NCBI GenBank assembly: GCA_964434165.1
Contig: CAYSUS010000035.1
Span: forward strand, 4,661-68,660
Direction: 5' to 3'
DNA: 64,000 bases
Source of the DNA: CAYSUS01 sp964434165
Lineage (GTDB): Bacteria > Planctomycetota > Planctomycetia > Pirellulales > Thermoguttaceae
A program made the position numbers and the translations under genes. Below, one piece after another: positions 25,635 through 34,857 of this stretch. The notes beneath the pieces are model-generated. The model ran no database searches. It was not told the DNA's origin and saw nothing but the letters and a program-made list of their open reading frames with translations. How positions within the stretch are numbered: the first letter of the stretch is position 1; each line of letters starts with the position of its first letter.

Positions 25635-27212
25635 TCATGGGCTCGGCTGGCCGGCCGGTCTGAGGAGCCTCGTCCCTGACGACACGAGCAGGCCCACGAG
25701 GAAGATGGTCAGCGTGCCGACGACGATCGTCATGTGGCTGTGCAGCGGGCTGCGAAGGCAAGGCGGAATGGCCGGCAGGTCGCCGAGCGACATCCAGGCG
25801 ATCACGAGCAGCCCGACCAGCACGCCGGTCGCGGCCGCGGGCCTGCCAGCGTGGCGGCTGACCATGCCGAGCAGGAACAGTCCCAGCACGCCGCCGGCGA
25901 AGATGCCCGAGAGCAGCCACCAGGCGTCGAGCACGCTTCTGACGCCGATCATCGCGCATGCGATGCCGGTGCCGGCCGCGCCCATCCCGGCCGTGGCCAC
26001 ATAGAGGACCGCCATGGATTCCCGCTCGCCGGCGCCCGGGCGGAGGTAACGGCGATAGAGGTCCGAGAGGATGACCGTCGCGGAGCTGTTGAGCGAGGTG
26101 TCGATGCTGCTCATGGCCGCCGCGAAGATGGCCGCGACCAGGAGGCCCGTCATGCCCACGGGGAGCCGGCGCACGATGAAGTGCGGGAGGACCTTGTCCC
26201 CCACGTCGGCGTCGGTCATCTGCGAGGCCAGGGACGCCACGGCGTCGGGCGTGACCGCCGCGCCCCTGGCCATCAAGCGCTGGGCCGCCACGTCGGCGCG
26301 GACCTCCGCCAGCATGTCGGGGTGGGTCCGGTAATAGGTGAACGCCGCCGTGCCGATCATGAAGAACCCCAGCGAGACGGGGACGTAGAGCATGGCCCCC
26401 AGCCACACGCTTTGCGCCGCCTGGCGCTCGTCGCGCGCCGTGTGGTAGCGCTGCACGTAGCTCTGGTCGATGCCGAAGTTGCTGAGGTTGATGAACAGCC
26501 CGTACAGCAGGACGACCCAGAACGTGGAGGCCGTCAGGTCGGGCGCGAGGCTCCCGAGCGAGAACTTGCCCTCGTCGGCCCCGAGGGTGAAGGTCTGGAT
26601 CGGACCGTCCGGCATGCCCAGCATCAGCATCGCCAGGATGACGGCCGCGCCGCCCATCAGGACGATCGACTGGATCACGTCGGTCCAGACGACCGCCTCG
26701 ATCCCGCCCAGCACGGTGTAGAGCGTGACGGCCGCGCCGGCGGCGACGATGATCCACGCCTGCGGCCAGCCGGTCAAGGCCGCCATGGCCAGCGACACGC
26801 CGAAGAGGATCGAGCCGGTGCGGGCGAACTGGGTCAGCAGGTAGCAGATCACGGCGTAGGTCCGGGCCCAGGCGCCGAAGCGGCGCTCCAGGTGGTGGTA
26901 GGCGCTGATCTCGCCGCCGCGTCGGTAGAACGGCACGAAGAAGCGGACCGCCAGCCACGCCGCCAGGGGCAGCGACAGCGAGAAGACGAAGGCGTTCCAG
27001 TCGGTCGCGTACGCCTTGCCCGGCACGCCGAGAAAGGTGTTGCTCGACAGGTACGTGCCGAAGATCGACAGGCCCACGGCCCAGCCCGGCAGCGACCCGC
27101 CCGCCGCCATGAACTCCCGGGGGCTGCCGCTTCGGCGCACGAACCAGCAGCCGAAGGCGACCACGCCGGCCAGGTACCCCAGGAGCACGATCAGGTCGGT
27201 GACCGGAAGCAT
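25635..27212 (-). CDS. sodium:solute symporter (SSS family)
   Basis: The 525-residue membrane protein has about 13 hydrophobic helices and SSS-family landmarks: GYLAGVVAFGCWF in helix 1, GLSIFGTYLSSNTFLGVPGKAY in the Na+-site region, and AAAIFAAAMSSIDTSLNSSATVI near residue 370. It probably imports an organic acid or sugar by Na+ cotransport; the adjacent DapA-like aldolase suggests a sialic- or keto-deoxy-sugar-acid substrate. It is flanked by the FG-GAP protein gene (10-bp gap) and the aldolase (53-bp gap), so the three form an operon. Confidence 0.9.
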   Translation of the reverse strand: MLPVTDLIVLLGYLAGVVAFGCWFVRRSGSPREFMAAGGSLPGWAVGLSIFGTYLSSNTFLGVPGKAYATDWNAFVFSLSLPLAAWLAVRFFVPFYRRGGEISAYHHLERRFGAWARTYAVICYLLTQFARTGSILFGVSLAMAALTGWPQAWIIVAAGAAVTLYTVLGGIEAVVWTDVIQSIVLMGGAAVILAMLMLGMPDGPIQTFTLGADEGKFSLGSLAPDLTASTFWVVLLYGLFINLSNFGIDQSYVQRYHTARDERQAAQSVWLGAMLYVPVSLGFFMIGTAAFTYYRTHPDMLAEVRADVAAQRLMARGAAVTPDAVASLASQMTDADVGDKVLPHFIVRRLPVGMTGLLVAAIFAAAMSSIDTSLNSSATVILSDLYRRYLRPGAGERESMAVLYVATAGMGAAGTGIACAMIGVRSVLDAWWLLSGIFAGGVLGLFLLGMVSRHAGRPAAATGVLVGLLVIAWMSLGDLPAIPPCLRSPLHSHMTIVVGTLTIFLVGLLVSSGTRLLRPAGQPSP

Positions 27213-27222
27213 CCGCCGCCCT

Positions 27223-29175
27223 TCAGTTCGATCCGGCGCCGTGGAGCATGAGGTAGAATCGGCCGTCCTCGGCGCCCACGAGCAGGTCGGCCGCGCCGTC
27301 CGCGTTCAGGTCGATCACCGTGGGGCTGGTCGTGTGGCCCGAGATCCGCCGCTCGTGCATCCGCCCCAGGTTCTCGAAGAACCATCGACCCTCCGCGGCG
27401 CGGACCTGGCGCATGAGGGTGGCGTTCTCGCTGTTCAGCAGGATGTCCAGCGCACCGTCGCCGTCCCAGTCCACGACGCACAGCTTGCGGCGCCCGCTCC
27501 GGCCCGCGGCGCGCGGGTTCGGTCGCATCGGCCGGTCGTCCTCGTAGAACACGCGCCGCGGGGGCAGCAGCACGAGCGTCTCCCCGCGACGGGCCCGCTC
27601 GAACAGGGCGAGGTAGCCCTCGTGGTCGAGCATGACCAGGTCGGTCAGCCCGTCGCGGTTCCAGTCCACGGCCACGGGCGTGGTGCGCCACTGCGTGAGC
27701 AGGGCCTTGCCCTGGGGGCGCAGCCAGCCGTAGGAGAGCGCGGGCTGCGGGCCGTCCCACTCGACCTCGACCGGCGCGGCCGCGGCGAGCTTCGGGGCGC
27801 GGCGCGGCCCCAGGTTGCGGTACCAGATCACCTTGCCCCAGATCGAGTTGACGATCAGGTCCGGCAGGACGTCGCCGTCCCAGTCCGCCACGCTCAGCGT
27901 GGTGTATCCCCACTTGGCCTCCGCCGGACCCTGGATGCTGCCGTTGGGGCCCGCCTGGATGCGGATGGTCTTCCCGCCGGCCGCGAGCCGCCGGGGCGCG
28001 GCCCACTTCGGCCGGGCCTCGCCCGGGCCGCTGAGGTTCTCGAACAGCCCGATGTAGCCGGCCGTGTTGCCGCTGAGGATGTCGTCGTCGCCGTCGCCGT
28101 CCCAGTCGAATCCCCACGGCGTGGAGAGCGCGCCGAACTTCAGCGTGTCGGCCTGTTGCTGGAAATAGCGCGGCGAGAGGAACCGCGGCACCTCCCTCTC
28201 GGAGAGCTCGCCCGTGTTCTCCACCAGTGCCACGCGCCCGTCCTCGTCGCCCACGATCAGGTCGAGGTCGCCGTCGCGATCCCAGTCGATCGCGGTCGGC
28301 GTGATCATCTGAAGGTCCATCACCAGCGGCCGGCCGTCGCGCCTCGTCAGGCGGACCGGAGGCGCGTACTCCGGCTCGGTGCGGCTGCCGCGGTTGGCGA
28401 AGTACGTGAACCCGTCGAGGAACTCGCCGCAGAGCAGGTCCAGGTCGCCGTCGCCGTCGAAATCCGCGAAGTTCGGCGAGGGCCACCCGAACACCTCGAT
28501 CGGCTTGCCGTCGGCTTCGACCCGCTCCGGCCTGGCGTAGCGGGGCCGCGCGTCGTCGCCCGTGTTGCGCGCCACGTAAACGAAACCGCGCAGCGGTCCG
28601 TTCGTCCAGTTGCCGCGGCGGTCGTAGGCGTCGTCCCAGCCGTAGTCGGTCCAGTCCCCCACGCCCACGATGAGGTCCGTGGCGCCGTCGCCGTCGTAGT
28701 CCGCCATCCGCCACATGTTCGCCCGCGTCCTGCGGGGGTGCACCTTCGCGCCCAGGGGCAGCGGCTGCGGCTCGTCCAGGCCGCTGGTCGCGAACTTGGG
28801 GTAGGTCTTGCCGGGGGTGAGCACGCGGGGCTCGCCGCGGACGTAGCTGACCTGCACGTTCTGCATGCCCTTGCTGATGCGGCGGCCGGGCTTGAAGACG
28901 GGCATCGGGTCGCGGGCCGTGTCCCCCGTCGCGTTCTCGAAGAAATACACGCCGTTGGACGGCTTGTCCGGACAGTTGACCACGAGGTCCAGGTCGCCGT
29001 CGCCGTCGAAGTCCATGGGCAGCGGCCATGCCCACAGGCCGACTCCCAGGTCCACCACGAGTCCCGGATGGTTGTAGCGCAACGGCTCCAGTTGCCCGTC
29101 CGCCGCGCGGGCCGGACCGGCCAAAGCAGCGAGTGCGGCGGACGCGAGCACGAGGCGCAGCGCGGCGGAAGTCAT
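27223..29175 (-). CDS. secreted FG-GAP/VCBS-repeat beta-propeller protein
   Basis: The 650-residue product has a signal peptide (LRLVLASAALAALAGPARA) and about nine calcium-loop repeats of the D-x-D-G-D-G-x-x-D-L/I type, including DFDGDGDLDLVV, DYDGDGATDLIVG, DWDRDGDLDLIVG, DWDGDGDDDILSG and DLNADGAADLLVG. This is the integrin-alpha-like FG-GAP propeller, often a surface glycan- or ligand-binding protein in planctomycetes. First gene of the operon with the symporter and aldolase, it may present or sense the imported substrate. No C-terminal anchor is visible, unlike the exosortase substrates. The start follows a CCGGAGTGACTC region with GGAG near the ATG. Confidence 0.87.
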   Translation of the reverse strand: MTSAALRLVLASAALAALAGPARAADGQLEPLRYNHPGLVVDLGVGLWAWPLPMDFDGDGDLDLVVNCPDKPSNGVYFFENATGDTARDPMPVFKPGRRISKGMQNVQVSYVRGEPRVLTPGKTYPKFATSGLDEPQPLPLGAKVHPRRTRANMWRMADYDGDGATDLIVGVGDWTDYGWDDAYDRRGNWTNGPLRGFVYVARNTGDDARPRYARPERVEADGKPIEVFGWPSPNFADFDGDGDLDLLCGEFLDGFTYFANRGSRTEPEYAPPVRLTRRDGRPLVMDLQMITPTAIDWDRDGDLDLIVGDEDGRVALVENTGELSEREVPRFLSPRYFQQQADTLKFGALSTPWGFDWDGDGDDDILSGNTAGYIGLFENLSGPGEARPKWAAPRRLAAGGKTIRIQAGPNGSIQGPAEAKWGYTTLSVADWDGDVLPDLIVNSIWGKVIWYRNLGPRRAPKLAAAAPVEVEWDGPQPALSYGWLRPQGKALLTQWRTTPVAVDWNRDGLTDLVMLDHEGYLALFERARRGETLVLLPPRRVFYEDDRPMRPNPRAAGRSGRRKLCVVDWDGDGALDILLNSENATLMRQVRAAEGRWFFENLGRMHERRISGHTTSPTVIDLNADGAADLLVGAEDGRFYLMLHGAGSN

Positions 29176-29459
29176 GTTGAGTCACTCCGGGCGGGGGTGA
29201 GGACCGGCTTCGGCTCCTCGGTCCCTTGCAGAATCGAGGTACAGAACCTGGGTGGGACGCGGCGCGACCGTCGGCAAGCGCCGCCCGCTCGATCACGCCC
29301 ACCAGACTACGAGGTCGGCGCCCCGGGTGCAAGCGATCGAAAGCCGCCGCCGCACCGGTCGGCGCGCGGCGCCGCGCAGTCGCCCGCCGACGAATTGCGT
29401 CGCGCCGGACCCGCGCGTATCATGACGGACGCTGAGGACCGAACCGAGGGAGGTCTCCC

Positions 29460-30596
29460 GTGAAAGCAGCGATCCCTGCTTTGCTCGTGGCAACGTGCTG
29501 CGTCTGCGCCGCCGGCGCGGGGCAAGACGTGGATGCGGGCAGGCCCGCCACCGAGATCGGCAGGTTGGCGGCCGGCATGAAGCCGGGCGAGGTCAAGGAG
29601 CTGGCCACCCGCAACTGTACCCACGACCTCTTCAAGATGTGGTACGACTGGGAAGAGGACGACATCAAGCGGTACGGCTCGCAGAAGATGTTCGACGTCA
29701 TCTGCTGGAACAACGACATGAAGTGGGACCCGGTCACGCGGCAGGTCCTGGTCATCAACGGCGGGCACTACTCCTCGTTCAAGTTCATCGCCTACTCGGC
29801 CGACCGCAACGCCTGGAAGCTGATGCCGGTGCCGCCGTGGATGGACCCGCGCCGCCTGGACTGCACGACGTGCGGCAACCAGGGGAAGGACGGCCATCGA
29901 AGCTGGCCGCGCACGCACTTCTACGACAAGCTGGCGATCAGCCCCCACCACCGCCTGTTCGCGGTGAACATGGACGGGCTCTACGTGTATCACATCGACA
30001 AGGCCGAGTGGTCTTGCCGCATCCCGACGTCCAGCAGCGGCAAGGATGCCTTCCAGGTCATCGAGTTCTTCCCCGAGATGAAGGGGTTCGTTTACGAGTG
30101 CAACTGGGGCCGGGACCTCCGCCTCTGGGACGTGGAGAAGAAGGAGGAGCGCCGGTTGGGCTCGTATCCCTTCGGCATCCACGGCGTGATGGAGTACAAC
30201 CCCGTGCACCGGTTAATGGCGTTCGGGGCGGGTGATCCGGGCGGTCCCAGAAAGGACGCGAAGCGACCCCTTTACCTGATCGATCGGAACGGCAAGGTTG
30301 CGACCCTCAATCCGCCGCCGATCCACGTCAACTGCACGCCGACCTCCAAGTTCATGTGCGATCCGGTCAGCGGGGAGTACGTCGTTACGGGCGTTGGGGA
30401 CGAGCGGGTGTTCGCGTTCCATCCGGTTCGCGATGCCTGGAAGGAGATCCCCGGCCTCCGCCTGCCCGAGGGCGAGTCGCTGGGCGTGGCGATCGACACC
30501 TGCGGCGTGATGTTGCTGCTGGCCCGGACCGGAGGCCGGGAGTTCCGCTGCTACCTCTACAAGCACCAGCCGGTGTTCGCGGCCGAGCGGCGATAG
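29460..30596 (+). CDS. secreted beta-propeller-like protein of unknown function
   Basis: The 378-residue product has a signal peptide (AAIPALLVATCCVCAAGAGQ) and a WD/Kelch-like succession of beta-strands (QVLVINGGHYSSFKFIAYSADRN, LFAVNMDGLYVYH, EYVVTGVGDERVFAFHP). A CTTC pair lies near residue 140. Proteins of this type are common in planctomycetes and are annotated as hypothetical. Translation probably starts at GTG, preceded by GAGGGAGG about 7 nt upstream. It lies 167 bp ahead of the sulfatase gene on the same strand and may share its transcript. Confidence 0.7.
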   Translation: MKAAIPALLVATCCVCAAGAGQDVDAGRPATEIGRLAAGMKPGEVKELATRNCTHDLFKMWYDWEEDDIKRYGSQKMFDVICWNNDMKWDPVTRQVLVINGGHYSSFKFIAYSADRNAWKLMPVPPWMDPRRLDCTTCGNQGKDGHRSWPRTHFYDKLAISPHHRLFAVNMDGLYVYHIDKAEWSCRIPTSSSGKDAFQVIEFFPEMKGFVYECNWGRDLRLWDVEKKEERRLGSYPFGIHGVMEYNPVHRLMAFGAGDPGGPRKDAKRPLYLIDRNGKVATLNPPPIHVNCTPTSKFMCDPVSGEYVVTGVGDERVFAFHPVRDAWKEIPGLRLPEGESLGVAIDTCGVMLLLARTGGREFRCYLYKHQPVFAAERR

Positions 30597-30763
30597 CGGC
30601 GTGCCGGGGGCATCCCGCGCCGCCGAGCGAGCTGCCGAGGCGGCGGGGGTTTCCATCCATGGCCGATCCGTGATATCGTGGCGGGGGCGCCGGCAGCCGC
30701 GGATCCTTCCGCAACGCGACGGCCAGGCGCCGGCAGACACGGCCCAGAAACGAGGAGAACCCC

Positions 30764-32659
30764 ATGAACAAGGCGCTCTGCGCGCTGGCGTGTCTTCTGG
30801 CCGCCACATGGTTCGGGGCCCAGCCCCCGGCTTCGGCGGCGCCGCGCGACAAGTCGCGGCCCAACATCCTCTGGCTGACGAGCGAGGACAACAGCATCTT
30901 CTGGGTCGGCTGCTATGGCGGGAAGAACTGCCGGACGCCCAACATCGACCGGCTCGCCAAGGAGGGTTTCCGGTACACGCACTGCTTCGACAACGCCGCC
31001 GTCTGCGCGCCCACGCGGTCCACGTGGATCACCGGCATGCACGCCATCTCCAACGGCACGCAGCCGATGCGCAGCCGCAACGCGATTCCGCACGACGTCA
31101 TCCCGTACTATCCGGATCAGTTGCGCAAGGCCGGCTACCACACGTCGAACTCCCACAAGACCGACTACAACATCGGCGGGCGCCCCGATCGCGACTGCTG
31201 GGACACGATGGACCGGAGCATCCGGTACGGCTGGCGCGAGCGCAAGCCGGGACAGCCCTTCTTCGCCGTGGTCAACACGACCGCGAGCCACGAGAGCCGC
31301 GCCCACGGAAACGTGGAGAACACGCACAACGATCCCGACAAGATGACGCTCCACGCCTACCATCCGGACCTTCCCGTCATTCGCAAGAACTACGCCAAGT
31401 ACGCCGACGCCGTGGAGGGCATGGACCGCCAGGTCGGCCAGACCCTCGACGCCCTGAAGGAGGACGGGCTCGACGACGAGACGATCGTCATCTACTGCTC
31501 GGACCACGGCGGCGTCATGCCGCGGAGCAAGCGGTTCCTCTACTCGAGCGGCACCCACTGCCCGCTCGTTGTGCGCATCCCGGAGCGGTACAAGCACCTC
31601 TGGCCGGCGGAGGGGCCGGGCGCGACGGTGGACCGGCTGGTGAGCTTCGTCGATATGCCGAAGACCTGGCTGAGCCTGGCCGGAGCCGAGATCCCCGAGA
31701 CGATGCAGGGGACGGTCTTTCTCGGCGAGGGCATCGAGCCCGAGCCGGAGTACCACCTGAGCTTCCGCGAACGGGCCGACGAGCGCTGCGACAACGTGCG
31801 CATGATCCGCGACGAGCGGTTCGCCTACTACAAGAACTACATGCCCTATGCCCCGGCCGGACAGTACCTCGCCTACCTCTGGAAGGCCCCGGCCGCGCCC
31901 GCGTGGGAGAAGCACCACCTGGAGGGCAAGACGGACGAGATCACCGGAAGGTTCTTTCGCCCACGTGTCTCCGAGGAGTTCTACGATACCGTCGCGGACT
32001 TCGACAACGTCCGTAACCTCATCGCCGAGCCGGAACATCAGGCCAGGATCGCCGGGATGCGCAGGGCCATGCGCAAAATGCAGCTCGAGCTGTACGACTC
32101 GGGCCTCCTGCCCGAGTCGATGCGCGTGCGCCGGGCGCGCGAAAGCGGCGTGACCATCTACGAGATGGTCCGCGATCCGAAGCTCTATCCGCTCGCGTCC
32201 TACCTCGACGCGGCCGATCGGGCCCTGGAGCGCAAGACCGGGCACCTGCGGACCTTCGTCAAGGACCTTTCCGATGAGGACCCCGGCATCCGCTACTGGG
32301 CCGCGGTCGGCCTGCACCTTCTGGACGACGGGGCGGCTCCGGCCGAGGAGTCGCTCAAAGAGGCCCTCGACGACGCCGCGGACGAAGTGAAGGTCATGGC
32401 GGCGTGGGCCCTGGTGAGGCTCGGCGAGAAGGACGCGGGAACGGAGTGCCTTCGCACCCTTCTCGATGAGGGATGCGATTGCCCGCGACTGCTCCACAAC
32501 GTGCTCGACTGGATGGGGGACGACGCCGTGCCCCTCGTCCGTCAGCATGCGCAGTCCAAGAGCGGGAAGAAGCTCAGCGGCATCCTGGCCAGAATGCTCG
32601 AGGTTCGAGGGCTGGGCGTCCGGAAACAGGGGCCCGATGGGCCGGTCCGCGCCCCGTGA
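30764..32659 (+). CDS. secreted S1-family sulfatase with C-terminal HEAT-like repeats
   Basis: The 631-residue product has a signal peptide and a type I sulfatase domain. Catalytic Cys81 lies in CAPTR (81-85), the C-x-P-x-R signature for formylglycine conversion; NILWLTSEDN supplies the first metal-site residues, with Glu41-Asp42 in place of the usual Asp-Asp. Additional landmarks are GRPDRDCWD and YCSDHGGVMP. From about residue 500 the chain becomes helical repeats (FVKDLSDEDPGIRYWAAVGLHLL) that look like HEAT repeats. Sulfatases of this size are abundant in planctomycetes and remove sulfate from algal polysaccharides; the substrate is unknown. GGAGAA lies 4-9 nt before the ATG. Confidence 0.9.
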   Translation: MNKALCALACLLAATWFGAQPPASAAPRDKSRPNILWLTSEDNSIFWVGCYGGKNCRTPNIDRLAKEGFRYTHCFDNAAVCAPTRSTWITGMHAISNGTQPMRSRNAIPHDVIPYYPDQLRKAGYHTSNSHKTDYNIGGRPDRDCWDTMDRSIRYGWRERKPGQPFFAVVNTTASHESRAHGNVENTHNDPDKMTLHAYHPDLPVIRKNYAKYADAVEGMDRQVGQTLDALKEDGLDDETIVIYCSDHGGVMPRSKRFLYSSGTHCPLVVRIPERYKHLWPAEGPGATVDRLVSFVDMPKTWLSLAGAEIPETMQGTVFLGEGIEPEPEYHLSFRERADERCDNVRMIRDERFAYYKNYMPYAPAGQYLAYLWKAPAAPAWEKHHLEGKTDEITGRFFRPRVSEEFYDTVADFDNVRNLIAEPEHQARIAGMRRAMRKMQLELYDSGLLPESMRVRRARESGVTIYEMVRDPKLYPLASYLDAADRALERKTGHLRTFVKDLSDEDPGIRYWAAVGLHLLDDGAAPAEESLKEALDDAADEVKVMAAWALVRLGEKDAGTECLRTLLDEGCDCPRLLHNVLDWMGDDAVPLVRQHAQSKSGKKLSGILARMLEVRGLGVRKQGPDGPVRAP

Positions 32660-32735
32660 TCCGATTCCACGGCTGCGCGGCGCCGCCGGCTCGCAAGCGC
32701 TCAGAACGTGATCACGATCTTCTTCACGTGCCGCG

Positions 32736-34682
32736 TCACGAAAAGACGCTGCCAGCCCCCTCTTCCTCATCCACCCAGCGCCGCCGCCAGAGCTCCAACA
32801 CCAGCAGCGCCCAGAGGCGGTAGCTGTGGTCGAACTGCCCGGCAACGTGCTCTTCGACCAGGCCGCGCACGGCCCCGGGCCGGAAGTCGCCGCGCGAGAG
32901 CGTGCGCTCGTCGAGCAGCACCTCGCGGGCGAAATTGGCCAGCGGGCCGCGGAACCAGTGGTCCAAAGGCACGCCGAAGCCCATCTTCCGGCGGCGCTGG
33001 ATCTCGCGTGGCAGAAGGTCGCGAAAGGTCTCGATCAGGATCCGCTTGCCGCGCCCGCGGCGGTACTTCATTCGCACCGGCATGGCCGCGGCCAGCTCCA
33101 CGACGCGATGGTCCAACAGCGGCTGCCGGCACTCCAGCCCGTGGGCCATGCTGGCCATGTCGACCTTGGTCATCAGGTCGCAGGGCAGGTAGGTCCCCAG
33201 GTCGGTCAGGCTGGCCGCCGTCACCGGGTCGCGCTGGCCCGACCGGCGGAAGGCGGCCTGGAGGAACTCGAAGGGGTCGCTCTCGGGCAGTCGCGCCAGC
33301 AGCTCGTCGGAGTAGAGGTCGGCGCGGCGCGCCTCGTTGAAGATCGCGATCCACTCCAGGTAGCGGCGCTGCGGCTGATGGCCGAGCACCTCGACGAAGC
33401 GCTTGAAGCGGCGGCGGATCGACTTCTGCCTCGGGCTGGCGGGGAGCCGCTGCCAGAAGCGTCCCGCGAGCACCGCGCGCAGCCCGGCCGGCAGCCGGTC
33501 GAAACGCGCCCCCAGGTCGACCGCCCGGTAGCGCGGGTAGCCGGCCAGCAGCTCGTCGCCGCCGTCGCCGGTGAGGGCCACGGTGACCTCGCGGCGCGCA
33601 AACTGGGAGACATACCACGTCGGCAGGGCCGAGCTGTCGGCAAACGGCTCGTCGAAGTGCCACACGAGGTTGGGCAGCACGGCCACGGCATCAGGCTCGA
33701 CGCGGTGCTCCTGGTGGACCGTGCCCAGCGCCCCGGCGGCCAGCCGGGCGTACCCGGTCTCGTCGTACTCGGGCACGGGGAAGCCGATCGAGAACGTGCG
33801 GACCGGCTCGCGGGAGAGCGATTGCATCAGGCCCACCACGACCGTCGAGTCCACGCCCCCGGAGAGGAACGCCCCCAGCGGCACGTCGCTTTGCAGGCGC
33901 AGGCGCACGGCGTCGGTCAGCGCCGCGCGAAGCTCCTCGGCGCAGTCGCGCTCCGGCCGGACGATCTCGCGGCTGAAGTCCGGCCGCCAATAGGCGCGGA
34001 TCTCCAGGCGGTCGTGTCGCCAGACGGCACAGCAGCCGGGCGGGAGCTTGCGGATTCCCTCGAAGATCGTCAACGGATGCGGGACGTACTGGTAGGTGAG
34101 ATAGGCGTCCAGCGCGCCCGGGTCGATCGCCCTGGGCACGCCCGGCACCTGGAGGATGCTCTTCAGCTCGCTGGCGAAGAGGAGCCTGCCCGGCTCGTGG
34201 CGATAAACCAGGGGCTTCTTGCCCAGCCGGTCGCGGGCGAGGAGGAGCTGGCCGCGCCCGGCGTCCCAGATGGCCAGGGCGAACATGCCCAGCAGGTGCT
34301 CCAGCAGCGCCGGCCCCTCGTCCTCGTAGAGGTGGACGAGCACCTCCGTGTCGCAGGCCGTGCGGAAGCGGTGGCCCGATCCTTCCAGGCGGCGGCGGAG
34401 CTCCCGGAAGTTGTAGATCTCGCCGTTGAAAACGACCCACACGGTGCCGTCCTCGTTGGCCAGGGGCTGATGCCCTCCGGCCACGTCGATGATCGACAGG
34501 CGGCGGTGCCCCAGGGCCACGCCGGGGATGGGCGGATAGCCGGGCCGGGCATGGTAGTCCGCCAGGTGCGTTCCCTCGTCGTCCGGGCCGCGATGGCGCA
34601 AGACGTCGGTCATGCGCTGGAGCGCGGAGCCGTCCACCGCAAGGCGAGGATCAGTCCATACGGCGCCGGTTATGCCGCACAT
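32736..34682 (-). CDS. asnB: glutamine-hydrolysing asparagine synthase (AsnB family)
   Basis: The 648-residue protein starts with the nucleophilic Cys2 (MCGITG) of an N-terminal class II glutamine amidotransferase domain (LRHRGPDDEG, FNGEIYN), followed by the ATP-pyrophosphatase domain with the SGGVDST loop. Such proteins sit in exopolysaccharide or LPS clusters of exosortase-bearing bacteria, where they probably amidate sugar or peptide substrates rather than make free asparagine. It is the last gene of the minus-strand envelope cluster, 175 bp after the glycosyltransferase, with an inverted-repeat element in the gap. It converges with the sulfatase gene. Confidence 0.93.
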   Translation of the reverse strand: MCGITGAVWTDPRLAVDGSALQRMTDVLRHRGPDDEGTHLADYHARPGYPPIPGVALGHRRLSIIDVAGGHQPLANEDGTVWVVFNGEIYNFRELRRRLEGSGHRFRTACDTEVLVHLYEDEGPALLEHLLGMFALAIWDAGRGQLLLARDRLGKKPLVYRHEPGRLLFASELKSILQVPGVPRAIDPGALDAYLTYQYVPHPLTIFEGIRKLPPGCCAVWRHDRLEIRAYWRPDFSREIVRPERDCAEELRAALTDAVRLRLQSDVPLGAFLSGGVDSTVVVGLMQSLSREPVRTFSIGFPVPEYDETGYARLAAGALGTVHQEHRVEPDAVAVLPNLVWHFDEPFADSSALPTWYVSQFARREVTVALTGDGGDELLAGYPRYRAVDLGARFDRLPAGLRAVLAGRFWQRLPASPRQKSIRRRFKRFVEVLGHQPQRRYLEWIAIFNEARRADLYSDELLARLPESDPFEFLQAAFRRSGQRDPVTAASLTDLGTYLPCDLMTKVDMASMAHGLECRQPLLDHRVVELAAAMPVRMKYRRGRGKRILIETFRDLLPREIQRRRKMGFGVPLDHWFRGPLANFAREVLLDERTLSRGDFRPGAVRGLVEEHVAGQFDHSYRLWALLVLELWRRRWVDEEEGAGSVFS

Positions 34683-34734
34683 GGGAGGGGCCGATGTGAA
34701 TCAGGAAACAGGAGGCTCGGTGGGGCAAAACCGC

Positions 34735-34851
34735 AAATCCGAAGCACGGAATTGAAATGATCGAAACGGGTTCCACGTTCCGGGGCTTCTGCCATTCGGT
34801 TCTTGCTTCCTTCGTATCGGTCTCGGATTCCGCGCTTCGTGCTTCGGATTT
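34735..34851. repeat. degenerate inverted-repeat element with 14-bp terminal arms
   Basis: Perfect 14-bp arms (34735-34748 and 34838-34851, AAATCCGAAGCACG) bound a 117-bp segment rich in GAA/TTC triplets, unlike the surrounding GC-rich code. It lies in the gap between the GT4 gene and asnB. It belongs to the dispersed GAAATCCGAA-type elements seen in planctomycete genomes; no transposase is associated. Confidence 0.7.
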
Positions 34852-34857
34852 CCCGCG

